A stretch of DNA of 64,000 nt from Rhodopseudomonas sp. BAL398 (GTDB lineage Bacteria > Pseudomonadota > Alphaproteobacteria > Rhizobiales > Xanthobacteraceae). The stretch lies in the NCBI RefSeq assembly GCF_033001325.1, contig NZ_CP133111.1:1240001-1304000 (forward strand), read 5' to 3'. Under the pieces are notes generated by a model, which was given only the letters and a program-made list of their open reading frames with translations, was not told where the DNA came from and searched no databases. The position numbers and the translations under genes are program-made. Shown in pieces: positions 34,956 through 44,325 of the stretch. The stretch's first letter is position 1. Each line of letters starts with the position of its first letter.

Positions 34956-37900
34956 CTACTCCGCCGCCACCGCGCGCGGGCGCTCGCCGTCGCCGATCTC
35001 GTCGAACTGCGGCTCGAGCCGACGCTTCAAGCGGCGGTCGATCTTGTCGAGATAGATATAGATCACCGGGGTGATGAACAGCGTCAGCAATTGCGAGACG
35101 CACAGCCCGCCGACCACGGCGACGCCGAGCGGCTGGCGCAGTTCGGCGCCGGCGCCGGCGCCCAGCGCAATCGGCAGCGTGCCGAAGATCGCCGCGAAGG
35201 TCGTCATCATGATCGGGCGGAACCGGAGCAGCGCCGCCTCGCGAATGGCGTGCTCGGCGCTCAGACCGACGCGGCGGCGCTCCAGCGCGAAGTCGACCAT
35301 CATGATGGCGTTCTTCTTGACGATGCCGACCAGCATCACGATGCCGATCATCGCGATCACCGACAATTCCATGTTGAACAGCATCAAGGTCAGGATCGCG
35401 CCGATGCCGGCCGATGGCAGGCCGGAAATGATGGTGATCGGGTGGATGAAGCTCTCATAGAGAATCCCGAGGATCACGAAGGCGGCGAACACCGCGGCGA
35501 GGATCAGCACGCCCTGCCCGCGCAAACTGTCCTGGAACACTTGCGCGGTGCCGGAGAAGCCGGTGGCGATCGTCGCCGGCAGGTTGGACTCGGCCTCGAT
35601 CTTGGTGATGGCGTCGACCGCATAGCCCAGCGAATTGCCGGGCGCCAGGTTGAACGAAATCGTCACCGCCGGCTGCTGGCCCTGATGGTTGATCTGCAGC
35701 GGCCCGACGCTCGGCACCAGCTTGGCCACCGCGTCCATCGGAATGGTGCGGTTGTCGGAGGTCTTCAGATAGAGCTTGGAAATGTCCGAGGGGTCGACGC
35801 GGAACTGCGGCTGCGCCTCCAGGATGATCTGGTAGTCGTTCGACGGCATGTAGATGGTGCCGATTTGGCGTCCGCCATAGGCGTTGTAGAGCTGGTTGCG
35901 AACCTGATCGACGGTGATGCCGTAGACCGCGGCCTTCTCGCGGTCGATATCGACCGTCATCTGCGGGTTCTTGATGTAGAGGTCGGTGGTGACGTCGAGC
36001 AGCCCCGGCACCTTGGCGATCTTCTCGCGGATCTGCGGCGCCAGGCGATACAGCGCCTCGGTGTCGCCGCTCTGCATCACATATTGATACTGGCTCTTCG
36101 AGATCCGGCCGCCGATATTCAGGTTCTGGATGCTCTGGAAGAAGGCCTGCATCCCCGGCACCTGGGTCGCCTTCTGCCGCAGCCGCGTCACCACCGCGGC
36201 GACGCCCTCGCGCTGATCGCGCGGTTTCAGCGCGATGAACAGCCTGGCGTAATTGCCGGTGGGATTGGGACCGCCGGCGCCGACCGTGCTGTTGATGTAC
36301 TCGACCGCGGGATCCTCCTTGAGAATGTCGGTCAGCGCGTTCTGGCGGGCTTTCATGGCCTCGAACGAGGTGTCGGTCGCGGCCTCGGTGACGCCGATCA
36401 GGAAGCCGGTGTCTTCCTGCGGGAAAAACCCCTTCGGCACGATCATGTAGAGATAGATGGTGCCGCCGAGCGTCGCCAGCGTCACCAGCAGCATCAGGAA
36501 TTTGTGCGCCAGCACATGGTCCAGTGCCCATTCATAGCCGCGGTGCCAGGCGCCGAACATCGCCTCGAACACCCGCAGAACCACATTCTCCTTCTTGTCG
36601 GGATCATGCGCCTTCAGCACGCGGGCGCACAGCATCGGGGTCAGGGTCAGCGAGACGAAACCGGACACCAGGATCGCGACCGCGATGGTGACGGCGAATT
36701 CGCGAAACACCCGGCCGACGATGCCGCCCATCAGCAGCACCGGGATGAACACCGCGATCAGCGAAAAGGTGATCGAGATAATTGTGAAGCCGATCTCGCG
36801 CGCGCCTTTCAGCGCCGCCTCGAACGGCCGCATGCCGTGCTCGATATGCCGCACGATGTTCTCGAGCATGACGATGGCGTCGTCGACCACAAAGCCGACC
36901 GACAGCGTCAGCGCCAGCAGCGTCATGTTGTTGATCGAGAAGTCGAGCATATACATCACCGCGCAGGTGCCGAGCAGCGAGATCGGCACCGCCAGCGCCG
37001 GAATGAAGGTCGCCGACGCCGAGCGCAGGAACAGGAAGATCACCATGATCACCAGCGCCACGGCGATCAGCAAAGTTTCCTCGACGTCGCTGACCGCCTG
37101 GCGGACCGAGGTCGAGCGATCCATCAGCACCTGCATGCTGACCGAGGGCGGAACCTGGGCGCGCAGCGACGGCAGCTTGGCCCGCACGCCGTCGACCACC
37201 GCCACGGTGTTGGCGTCGGGCTGCTTCTGGATCGCCAGCACGATCGAGCGTTCGCCATTGAACCAGGTGGCGATCTTGTCGTTCTCGACGCTGTCGTAGA
37301 TCCGGGCGACCTCGTCGAGCTTGACCGGCGAGCCGTTGCGCCAGGCCACCACGATGTGGCGATAATCGGCGGCCTTGTCCATCTGGCCGGAGGCCTGCAG
37401 CGAAATGTCCTGCTTCGGCCCGTTCATGGTGCCGACCGGCGTCGACGAATTGGCCCGCGCCACCGCGGTGCGGATATCTTCGAGCGACAAGCCGCGCGCC
37501 GCGGCAGCCTCCGGATCGGCCTGGACTCGGATTGCGAATTTCTGCGCACCGTAGATCGTCACCTGGGCGACGCCCGGGATCTGCGACAACGTCTGGCCGA
37601 TGGTGATGTCGCCATATTCGTTGACCGCGGACAGCGGCAGCGTCGCCGAACTCAGCGCGATGAACAGCACCGGGAACTCGGCCGGGTTCACCTTGCGGAA
37701 ACTCGGCGGAGTGGTCATCTCGGTCGGCAGTCGGCGCTGCGCGATGGTCAGCGCGGTCTGGACGTCGAGCGCGGCGGCGTCGATGTTGCGGTTGAGATCG
37801 AACTGGATGGTGATGACCGAGATGCCCTGTGAGGAGCTCGACGACATCGACGAGATCCCCGCGATGGTCGACAGCTGACGCTCGATGATGCCGGCGACCG

Positions 37901-38084
37901 AGGCCGCCATGGTGCTGGCGCTGGCGCCCGGCAGCGTCGCGCTGACCGCGATGGTCGGGAAATCAACCTTGGGAAGCGCCGAGACCGGCAGCAGCCGAAA
38001 CCCGAAAATGCCAAACGCGATGATCGACGCCGTGATCAGCGTCGTCATTACCGGGCGCCGAATACACAGCTCGGACAGTGTCAT
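34956..38084 (-). CDS. RND multidrug efflux permease
   Basis: 1042 residues, the usual length for AcrB/MdtB-type tripartite pump permeases. It begins MTLSELCIRRPVMTTLITASI, has 12 predicted transmembrane segments in two halves with large periplasmic loops, and carries the central motif GFVVDDAIVMLENI with the proton-relay Asp pair in TM4. It exports small hydrophobic compounds using the proton gradient. The adaptor gene ends three bases upstream. No outer-membrane factor gene is adjacent. Confidence 0.93.
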   Translation of the reverse strand: MTLSELCIRRPVMTTLITASIIAFGIFGFRLLPVSALPKVDFPTIAVSATLPGASASTMAASVAGIIERQLSTIAGISSMSSSSSQGISVITIQFDLNRNIDAAALDVQTALTIAQRRLPTEMTTPPSFRKVNPAEFPVLFIALSSATLPLSAVNEYGDITIGQTLSQIPGVAQVTIYGAQKFAIRVQADPEAAAARGLSLEDIRTAVARANSSTPVGTMNGPKQDISLQASGQMDKAADYRHIVVAWRNGSPVKLDEVARIYDSVENDKIATWFNGERSIVLAIQKQPDANTVAVVDGVRAKLPSLRAQVPPSVSMQVLMDRSTSVRQAVSDVEETLLIAVALVIMVIFLFLRSASATFIPALAVPISLLGTCAVMYMLDFSINNMTLLALTLSVGFVVDDAIVMLENIVRHIEHGMRPFEAALKGAREIGFTIISITFSLIAVFIPVLLMGGIVGRVFREFAVTIAVAILVSGFVSLTLTPMLCARVLKAHDPDKKENVVLRVFEAMFGAWHRGYEWALDHVLAHKFLMLLVTLATLGGTIYLYMIVPKGFFPQEDTGFLIGVTEAATDTSFEAMKARQNALTDILKEDPAVEYINSTVGAGGPNPTGNYARLFIALKPRDQREGVAAVVTRLRQKATQVPGMQAFFQSIQNLNIGGRISKSQYQYVMQSGDTEALYRLAPQIREKIAKVPGLLDVTTDLYIKNPQMTVDIDREKAAVYGITVDQVRNQLYNAYGGRQIGTIYMPSNDYQIILEAQPQFRVDPSDISKLYLKTSDNRTIPMDAVAKLVPSVGPLQINHQGQQPAVTISFNLAPGNSLGYAVDAITKIEAESNLPATIATGFSGTAQVFQDSLRGQGVLILAAVFAAFVILGILYESFIHPITIISGLPSAGIGAILTLMLFNMELSVIAMIGIVMLVGIVKKNAIMMVDFALERRRVGLSAEHAIREAALLRFRPIMMTTFAAIFGTLPIALGAGAGAELRQPLGVAVVGGLCVSQLLTLFITPVIYIYLDKIDRRLKRRLEPQFDEIGDGERPRAVAAE

Positions 38085-38087
38085 GGC

Positions 38088-39218
38088 TCAGGCCCCGGCC
38101 TTGACCGCGCGGGGCTGCACCTCGCTGCCCTCCGACAGCAGCAACTGGCCATCGACCACGACGTCCTCGCCGCCCGACAGCCCGTCAGCGATCACCGACT
38201 GGCCGTCGAAGGTGCGCTCGACCTTGACGGCCTGCACATGCGCGGCGCCATCCCTGACCACGAACACGAAATTGCCGGTCTGGCTGCGTTGCACCGCGAC
38301 CGTCGGCACCACCACGGCATCTTCAGTGCGGATGATCAGTTTGGTGTGGACCAGAATGCCCGGCCACAGCGTCTCGTTGGCGTTGTCCATGATGCCGCGG
38401 ACGGTGACCATGCCGGTGGTCGAATCCACCGAATTCTCCACCATCGCCACCTTGCCGCGCTCCGATCGGCCGCTGCCCGGAATGGTGGCGACCACCTGGG
38501 TTGTTCCGGCCGCGATGGCGTCGCGCAAATCGGCCAGCACCTGCTGCGGCACCGCGAAGGAGATATAGACCGGCGCCATCTGGTTGATGGTCGCCATCGG
38601 CACGGTGTCGGCCGGCCGGACGAAATTCCCGATCTTCACATTGGCCGCACTGATCCGTCCGGCGAACGGCGCGCGGATGGTCGCATAGCTTTTCTGAACC
38701 TGGAGATTTTCCAGCGCCGACTGATCCGCCTTGATGGTTCCGGTCAGGATGTCGGCCTGGGTCTGGGCATTGTCGAGATTGACCTGGGTGGTGGCGCCTT
38801 TGCCGATCAATTCGCTGTAGCGTTTGAGGTCGCGTTCGGCGCCGGCGAGCTGGGCGCGGTCGCGGGCCAGATTGCCTTCGGCCTGGGCGAGCTGGGCGTC
38901 GATCTGGCGGGAATCAAGAGTGAACAGCAGATCGCCCTCCTTGACCTTGGCGCCGTCCTGAAAGTGCACGGCCGAGATGGTGGTTTCGATCCGCGACTTC
39001 AGCGCGACGCTGGAGATCGGCGTGACCGTACCGATCGAATCGACCTCGACAGGCACCGGCTTGCGCTCGGCCTTGGCCATATCGACGGATACGACCCGAG
39101 GACGTTGCGATCCCTTGGCGCCGGGGTCCTTGCCGCTCCATGATGAGCGCGTCACCAGACCCGCCACCACGGCGACACCTAGCAGGCCGGCGAGAACGAT
39201 AGCGTTGCGCTTTTTCAT
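38088..39218 (-). CDS. RND efflux periplasmic adaptor (HlyD/AcrA family)
   Basis: 376 residues. An N-terminal membrane segment (AIVLAGLLGVAVVAGLV) is followed by the lipoyl half-motifs (DGAKVKEGDLLFTLDSRQID and the matching APFAGRISAANVKIGNFV), a hairpin (LAQAEGNLARDRAQLAGAER) and the beta-barrel domain. It joins the permease to an outer-membrane channel. It is transcribed first in the two-gene operon and is divergent from xthA. Confidence 0.93.
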   Translation of the reverse strand: MKKRNAIVLAGLLGVAVVAGLVTRSSWSGKDPGAKGSQRPRVVSVDMAKAERKPVPVEVDSIGTVTPISSVALKSRIETTISAVHFQDGAKVKEGDLLFTLDSRQIDAQLAQAEGNLARDRAQLAGAERDLKRYSELIGKGATTQVNLDNAQTQADILTGTIKADQSALENLQVQKSYATIRAPFAGRISAANVKIGNFVRPADTVPMATINQMAPVYISFAVPQQVLADLRDAIAAGTTQVVATIPGSGRSERGKVAMVENSVDSTTGMVTVRGIMDNANETLWPGILVHTKLIIRTEDAVVVPTVAVQRSQTGNFVFVVRDGAAHVQAVKVERTFDGQSVIADGLSGGEDVVVDGQLLLSEGSEVQPRAVKAGA

Positions 39219-39359
39219 GTCATCTCACGACGACCGGTCCGGAACCCGGACTGACCGCTTGCTCGCCAGGACGACGTTGCGCCCAACCGCAATGATTTAT
39301 CACAGCTGCGCCGATCATGGTATGCCACCCATACGAAATTTAAGTAAGCGAGACATGCC

Positions 39360-40151
39360 ATGCGGATTGCAACCTGGAACGTCAATTCGGTCCGACAACG
39401 GCTCGACCATCTGTTGACCTGGCTGCGCGACAGTGCCCCCGACGTGGTCTGTCTGCAGGAGATCAAATGCGTCGACGAGGCGTTCCCGCGCGAGGCGATC
39501 GAGGCGCTGGGTTACAACGTCGTCACCCACGGCCAGAAGACATTCAATGGCGTGGCGCTGCTGTCGAAATATCCGCTCGAGGAAGCCACCCCCCGGCTGG
39601 CCGGCGACGACGACGATGCCCATGCCCGCTTCCTCGAAGGCGTGGTGTCGCTGAAGACCGGCGTGGTCCGCGTGGCCTGCCTTTATCTGCCCAATGGCAA
39701 CCCGGTCGAGACGGAGAAATATCCCTACAAGCTCAATTGGATGTCGCGGCTTGTTGAATATTCAAAACAGCGCCTGAAGACCGAAGAGCCGCTGATCCTG
39801 GCGGGTGATTTCAACGTCATCCCGGCCCCCGAGGATGTCCACAATCCCGCCGCCTGGGCCAATGACGCGCTGTTCAAGCCGCAGACCCGCGAGAGCTTTC
39901 AGACCCTGCTCGGGCTCGGCCTCACCGACGCACTGCGCGCCACCACCGATGCGCCGGGGCAATACACGTTCTGGGATTATCAGGCCGGAGCCTGGCAGAA
40001 GAACCACGGCATCCGGATCGATCACCTGCTGCTGTCGCCGCAGGCCGCCGACCGGCTGGTCGGCGTCGGCATCGACAAGCATGTCCGGGCCTGGGAAAAG
40101 CCGTCCGACCACGTGCCGGTGTGGATAGATCTGGATCTCGAGGCGGCGTGA
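39360..40151 (+). CDS. xthA: Exodeoxyribonuclease III
   Basis: 263 residues. Exonuclease/endonuclease/phosphatase-fold AP endonuclease for base excision repair. Motifs: RIATWNVNSVRQRL, the metal-binding Glu in LQEIKCVDE, LAGDFNVIPAPEDV, and the catalytic HGIRIDHLLLSP and SDHVPVWID. The ATG at 39360 starts MRIATWNVNS as in the family. Converges with the NUDIX gene, 7-base gap. Confidence 0.95.
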   Translation: MRIATWNVNSVRQRLDHLLTWLRDSAPDVVCLQEIKCVDEAFPREAIEALGYNVVTHGQKTFNGVALLSKYPLEEATPRLAGDDDDAHARFLEGVVSLKTGVVRVACLYLPNGNPVETEKYPYKLNWMSRLVEYSKQRLKTEEPLILAGDFNVIPAPEDVHNPAAWANDALFKPQTRESFQTLLGLGLTDALRATTDAPGQYTFWDYQAGAWQKNHGIRIDHLLLSPQAADRLVGVGIDKHVRAWEKPSDHVPVWIDLDLEAA

Positions 40152-40158
40152 GGCCGGC

Positions 40159-40623
40159 CTAGGACGCCGGGCTGAGCCGGCGCAGGGTCTGCGCAAGGTC
40201 CTCGGGAAACACGGTTTCATTGGTCTGCGCGAGCTCGTCCGCGGTCCACCACCGGATCGACCGCATCGCCGCGCGCTCGGTCTCGGTGACGCCGCGCAGA
40301 CAAACCGCTTCGGCTTCGCAACGGCCAACAAAGAAGATGTCGCGGGTTTCGATCACCGCGCCTTCATGCTCGAAACGGTTGGTCGCCGTGTGCACCGGCC
40401 CCTGCAGAGGCGTTTGAAGCTGGAGTTCCTCGATCAGCTCGCGCTGCGCCGCAGCCAAAGCAGTCTCGCCGGGTTCGACACCGCCGCCCGGCGTGGCCCA
40501 AAAAATGAACTCACCCGAGGCTCGATTAACCACAAAGCGGATCAGCAGAACCCGATCGGTCGGAGATAGCAGAATGACGCGAGCCGACACCCGGCCATTC
40601 GGCTCGCCTTGCGCCTCAACCAT
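40159..40623 (-). CDS. NUDIX hydrolase
   Basis: 154 residues. The Nudix box is GGGVEPGETALAAAQRELIEEL (the GX5EX7REUXEEXGU pattern), following a beta strand with FWATPGG. Substrate unknown; such proteins cleave nucleoside diphosphate-linked compounds. The start at 40623 gives MVEAQGEPNGRVSA; upstream open codons are not family-like. Confidence 0.92.
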   Translation of the reverse strand: MVEAQGEPNGRVSARVILLSPTDRVLLIRFVVNRASGEFIFWATPGGGVEPGETALAAAQRELIEELQLQTPLQGPVHTATNRFEHEGAVIETRDIFFVGRCEAEAVCLRGVTETERAAMRSIRWWTADELAQTNETVFPEDLAQTLRRLSPAS

Positions 40624-40682
40624 GGTTAGCCCCTGCGCCAGCCTGGGAAGCAGGAGGCCACGAGGCGACACGGGGCGAGCGC

Positions 40683-41504
40683 TCAGTCCCGCCTGCCCTG
40701 CACCCAATGCTCGAGCATCTGCAGAGCCATGGCGCGGTCGTCTTCTGTGGCCTTGGCGATCGCCTTGTTGTAGCTGTCCTTGATCCAGGTCTCGTCCGGC
40801 GTGGCACTGTCGCGTGCCAGCGTCAGCCACATCAGGCCGCGCGCGGCCTGCCGCGGCAGATGGTCGCCGTTGAACAGCATTTCACCCAGCAGGGCCTGGG
40901 CCTGATGCTGGCCCTTTTGCGCCGCGAGGCCGAGCCAGCGCGCGCCGTAGCGGGAATCCTGCCGCGCCCCGACGCCGTTCAGATAGAGCCGCGCCAGATC
41001 ATATTGGGCGTCGGCATTGCCGAAATATGATGCCGCATAGGAGAACATCTCCCGCGCCCGCTCGGTGTCGGCCTTGATTCGCGAATTCGGGATGCCTTCG
41101 AGATAATAGCGGCCGAGCGCCACGAAGGCATTGGCGACGATCGCCGCCTGCGGCGCCGACGGACTGTCCTCGGCATGGGCGTTGGCGATCCGGCTGAAAT
41201 ATTCGAAGGCGCGCAGATCGTTCTGGGCGACGCCGTTGCCGTCGGCATACATCCGCCCGAGGCGCCACTGCGCCACCGGGTGGCCGCCTTCGGCGGCATA
41301 TTGCAATGCAGTCAAAGAGGTTGTCGTGGTCGAAGGCGGGATCGCCTTCTTCAGCGCCGAGGCGGTTCCGGGCTGAGCCGAAGCGACCGGAATCGCCGTC
41401 GTTTCCGGGTCGACCGGGGTGCCTTCGAAGGCAAGCGAAGTCCCGGCCGCCGAGGTCACGACCGCAAGCAAAGCAACGAAGATGATACGCTCAGATATCC
41501 GCAT
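40683..41504 (-). CDS. Secreted Sel1-repeat protein
   Basis: 273 residues with a signal peptide (IIFVALLAVVTSAAGTSLA). Four or so Sel1-like helical repeats follow, for example GHPVAQWRLGRMYADGNGVA and NADAQYDLARLYLNGVGARQ, which form a superhelical protein-binding scaffold. Similar proteins are periplasmic and connected with exopolysaccharide or signalling in rhizobia. The ATG at 41504 overlaps the stop region of an unrecognised upstream ORF by 14 bases. Confidence 0.88.
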   Translation of the reverse strand: MRISERIIFVALLAVVTSAAGTSLAFEGTPVDPETTAIPVASAQPGTASALKKAIPPSTTTTSLTALQYAAEGGHPVAQWRLGRMYADGNGVAQNDLRAFEYFSRIANAHAEDSPSAPQAAIVANAFVALGRYYLEGIPNSRIKADTERAREMFSYAASYFGNADAQYDLARLYLNGVGARQDSRYGARWLGLAAQKGQHQAQALLGEMLFNGDHLPRQAARGLMWLTLARDSATPDETWIKDSYNKAIAKATEDDRAMALQMLEHWVQGRRD

Positions 41505-42030
41505 AATACTGTTTCTCGTAGGCGCCGTCCTGATGTCCAAAGTCGGCAACCGCCGACCCGACCTGCTGGGCGTAGTTCCAAGACTTGTCTGACCTGTCAT
41601 GGGTCGCGCGCGGGCGGTCTTCAGTCTTGCGCTTGGCCCATTCGGGGTCGGTCAAATTTTCGTAAAGTGTGCCGGCCACGGCATCGATCCCGTTGCTGTC
41701 GCCCACCTGCTGCGAAGTGGAAATCGCGCGCGTCAGGTTTGGGGTGATCGTCAGAAATGGTATTTTTGCAGAGTTGATCAGGTCTTTGGCGACAACACGG
41801 CCAGCTGGTTTCAAATCCGCGACACAGGGTGTCTTTTTGAAGACATCGTGAGCGAGCAGGCCTAATATTTCATAGACTTGCCGCAAACCGTCAGCCGTCA
41901 GATCGCGGCCGGGCGATGTCACCCTGATGCTGGTTCCGATGCTGGCCTTGACGTCCGACAAATTCGTGTCCTGCTCACTGCGTGCTGCGAGAGGAATCCG
42001 AAGATAATCCCGCTTCTTTGCACGCGTCAC
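41491..42030 (-). CDS. Unrecognised protein
   Basis: 179 residues from a GTG at 42030. I do not recognise it. The sequence reads as a real soluble protein (LRQVYEILGLLAHDVFKKTP, AKIPFLTITPNLTRAIS, DPEWAKRKTEDRPRATHDRS) with no membrane segment. The same frame stays open a further 18 codons upstream (to about 42084) and continues to look coding there (LPVGKVDPLWIVTRAKKRD), so the true start is uncertain and it could be the C-terminal remnant of a larger gene. It is richer in A/T than its neighbours and overlaps the Sel1 gene start. Confidence 0.45.
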   Translation of the reverse strand: MTRAKKRDYLRIPLAARSEQDTNLSDVKASIGTSIRVTSPGRDLTADGLRQVYEILGLLAHDVFKKTPCVADLKPAGRVVAKDLINSAKIPFLTITPNLTRAISTSQQVGDSNGIDAVAGTLYENLTDPEWAKRKTEDRPRATHDRSDKSWNYAQQVGSAVADFGHQDGAYEKQYYADI

Positions 42031-42323
42031 GATCCAGAGTGGATCGACCTTACCGACCGGTAATGATTTCAGGGAGCGGTGTGGCTAAAAAGCGGCGCAG
42101 GCAAGAGCCTCCCAAGGTGAGGGGTAAATCTTGAGGAACTGTTGCTGGCACGCAACATTCGTTGCTGCAAGGCACCAGCGTCCTGCCAGATTCCAAGCTC
42201 CTGGTAGGTCATGACGTGCTTGTCAGTCGTCGGTGACGCGTTGCGGCACGAGCAAACAGCCTGCTCCAGGTCGCCTTCCGAGGCGCGAGGGGCAGCGAAA
42301 GCGGCGAAGTCGTTCGCCGCCGC

Positions 42324-43745
42324 TCAGGCGTTCAGTACCTGGCCATAGGCGTCCAGCACGGCTTCCTTCATCATCTCCGACAGGGTCGGATGCGGGAAGA
42401 CGGTGTGCATCAGCTCGGCCTCGGTGGTCTCCAGGTTCATCGCCACCACATAGCCCTGGATCAGTTCGGTGACCTCGGCGCCGACCATATGGGCTCCGAG
42501 CAGCTGGCCGGTTGTCTTGTCGAAGATCACCTTGACCAGGCCCTGATCCTCGCCGAGCGCAATCGCCTTGCCGTTGCCGGCGAAGGGGAAGCGGCCGACC
42601 CGGATCTCGCGGCCGCCGTCCTTTGCCTTGGCCTCGGTGAGACCGACCGAGGCGACCTGCGGGTTGCAATAGGTGCAGCCCGGAATCAGCAATTTGTCCA
42701 TCGGGTGCGGATGCAGGCCCTTGATCGCCTCGACGCAGATCACGCCCTCATGCTCGGCCTTATGCGCCAGCATTGGCGGCCCCGCGACGTCGCCGATGGC
42801 GTAGATCCCGGGGATATTGGTCTTGCCGAACCCGTCGATCACCACGCAGCCGCGGTCGGTCTTGATGCCGAGCTTGTCCAGCCCAAGGTTTTCGATATTG
42901 CCGACCACGCCGACCGCGGAAATCACCCGGTCGAATTCCACCGGCTCGGGCTTGCCCTTACCATCGTCGATGGTGGCGACGACGCTGTCGGCCTTCTTGT
43001 CAAGTTTCGTCACCTTGGTGCTGGTGCGGATGGTGATGCCCTGCTTCTCCAGCCGCTTGCGGGCGAGGCCGGCGATCTCGGCGTCCTCGACCGGCAGGAT
43101 CTGCGGCAGCACCTCGACCACGGTGACCTTGGTGCCCATGGTGTGGAAGAACGAGGCGAATTCGATCCCGATCGCCCCGGAGCCGACCACCAGCAGCGAT
43201 TTCGGCATCTTCTCCGGAACCATCGCCTCGAAATAGGTCCAGACCAGCTTCTTGTCGGGTTCGAGCCCCGGCAGCACCCGCGGCCGCGCGCCGGTGGCGA
43301 TGATGATGTGCTTGGCCTGATAGGCGCCGACGCCCAGCGCGCCCTTCGGCGCCTCGGTCTTGGACGCAGTCACCGTCAGCTTGCCGGGTGCATCGATCGT
43401 CGCCGCGCCCCAGATGATCGAAATCTTGTTCTTCTTCATCAGGAAGCCGACGCCGTCGGCGAGCCGTTTGGAGACGCCGCGCGAACGCGCCACCACGGCC
43501 TTCGGATCATAGCTGATATTGTCGGCCGACAGCCCGAAATCCTTGGCGTGCTGCATGTAGTGATAGATCTCGGCCGAGCGTAACAGCGCCTTGGTCGGGA
43601 TGCAGCCCCAGTTCAGGCAGATGCCGCCGAGATAGGATTTCTCCACGATTGCGGTCTTGAAGCCGAGCTGGGCGGCGCGGATCGCCGCCACATAGCCGCC
43701 GGGGCCGGAGCCGATGATGATGACGTCGAAGGAGGTGTCGGGCAT
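42324..43745 (-). CDS. lpd: Dihydrolipoyl dehydrogenase (E3)
   Basis: 473 residues. The FAD motif GSGPGGYVAAIRAAQLG, the redox-active disulfide GGICLNWGCIPTKALL, the NAD motif VVGSGAIGIEFASFF and the C-terminal active-site HPHPTLSEMM are complete. It reoxidises the lipoyl groups of the pyruvate dehydrogenase complex. It is the last gene of the pdh cluster on the - strand; the DUF559 gene lies three bases upstream. Confidence 0.96.
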   Translation of the reverse strand: MPDTSFDVIIIGSGPGGYVAAIRAAQLGFKTAIVEKSYLGGICLNWGCIPTKALLRSAEIYHYMQHAKDFGLSADNISYDPKAVVARSRGVSKRLADGVGFLMKKNKISIIWGAATIDAPGKLTVTASKTEAPKGALGVGAYQAKHIIIATGARPRVLPGLEPDKKLVWTYFEAMVPEKMPKSLLVVGSGAIGIEFASFFHTMGTKVTVVEVLPQILPVEDAEIAGLARKRLEKQGITIRTSTKVTKLDKKADSVVATIDDGKGKPEPVEFDRVISAVGVVGNIENLGLDKLGIKTDRGCVVIDGFGKTNIPGIYAIGDVAGPPMLAHKAEHEGVICVEAIKGLHPHPMDKLLIPGCTYCNPQVASVGLTEAKAKDGGREIRVGRFPFAGNGKAIALGEDQGLVKVIFDKTTGQLLGAHMVGAEVTELIQGYVVAMNLETTEAELMHTVFPHPTLSEMMKEAVLDAYGQVLNA

Positions 43746-43748
43746 GGG

Positions 43749-44168
43749 TTAGTCGCTCTTTGCGTCCTTACCCTCTCCCCTTGTGGGAGAGGGTGGCGAG
43801 CGTAGCTCGCCGGGTGAGGGGGAAAGCGTTGCAGTGTCGGCAATGACTTCGATGACCGACTGCGACTGCATCAGGATGTCGTTGTTCCAAAAGCGAAGAA
43901 CCTGGAAGCCTCGACTGGCGAGATCCCGATCCCGCATTCGGTCGTCGTTGCTTTCTGCATGTTGACTGCCATCGGCCTCCACGATCAAACGCCGTTCAAA
44001 ACAAACAAAATCGACGATCCATGGACCGATCGGCACTTGTCGCCGAAATTTCAACTGCGCCAACCGTCGCGATCTGAGCAGACGCCATAGTGCTACTTCC
44101 GCGTCGGTGGCATTGGCGCGGAGGGACTTGGCGAATGACCTCTTCTGACGCGAAACAGGCTGGCGCAT
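43749..44168 (-). CDS. DUF559 endonuclease-like protein with repeat-derived C-terminus
   Basis: 139 residues. The DUF559 (Vsr-like nuclease fold) core covers residues 1-115: LRANATDAEVALWRLLR, FRRQVPIGPWIVDFVCFERRLIVEADGSQH, then RDRDLASRGFQVLRFWNNDI. The last 25 residues (LSPSPGELRSPPSPTRGEG) are encoded by a palindromic repeat (43771-43822) running into the gene. The ribosome site just before the start (GTGAGGGGGTATG) comes from the other repeat. It sits between pdhC and lpd. Confidence 0.85.
   Translation of the reverse strand: MRQPVSRQKRSFAKSLRANATDAEVALWRLLRSRRLAQLKFRRQVPIGPWIVDFVCFERRLIVEADGSQHAESNDDRMRDRDLASRGFQVLRFWNNDILMQSQSVIEVIADTATLSPSPGELRSPPSPTRGEGKDAKSD
43771..43822. repeat. 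52-bp palindromic element, copy L (3' end of DUF559 gene)
   Basis: Two perfect hairpins: CCCTCTCCC-cttgt-GGGAGAGGG, then GGCGAGC-gta-GCTCGCC, ending GGGTGAGGGGG. It is the inverted counterpart of 44170-44221. It overlaps and extends the DUF559 coding sequence. Confidence 0.85.
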
Positions 44169-44169
44169 A

Positions 44170-44221
44170 CCCCCTCACCCGGCCGCCTGCGGCGGCCACC
44201 CTCTCCCACGAGGGGAGAGGG
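44170..44221. repeat. 52-bp palindromic element, copy R (5' side of DUF559 gene)
   Basis: The reverse complement has the same architecture and length as 43771-43822. The second stem is GGCCGCC-gca-GGCGGCC instead of GGCGAGC-gta-GCTCGCC; both arms changed together. Its edge supplies the Shine-Dalgarno sequence of the DUF559 gene. Confidence 0.85.
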
Positions 44222-44233
44222 AAGAAACTCACC

Positions 44234-44272
44234 TACACCACCATCATCACGGGATTTTCGATCAGCAGCTTG
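44234..44272. repeat. 39-bp duplicate of the pdhC 3' end, distal copy
   Basis: Identical over 39 bases to 44560-44598. On the - strand it reads [12 protein letters not shown] and a stop, preceded in frame by DYGAEALLVRVSIDSVP directly after the stop of the 73-aa gene. It is not part of a working gene here. Confidence 0.9.
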
Positions 44273-44325
44273 GGCACACTGTCGATAGAAACGCGCACCA
44301 AGAGAGCTTCCGCCCCATAATCATC

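Noticed and set aside
35091-37832. 913-residue open frame on the + strand opposite the RND permease
   Set aside because: It is Asp/Arg/His/Gln-rich with no domain, and lies wholly antisense to a clear RND permease. Such long shadows are expected in GC-rich coding DNA.
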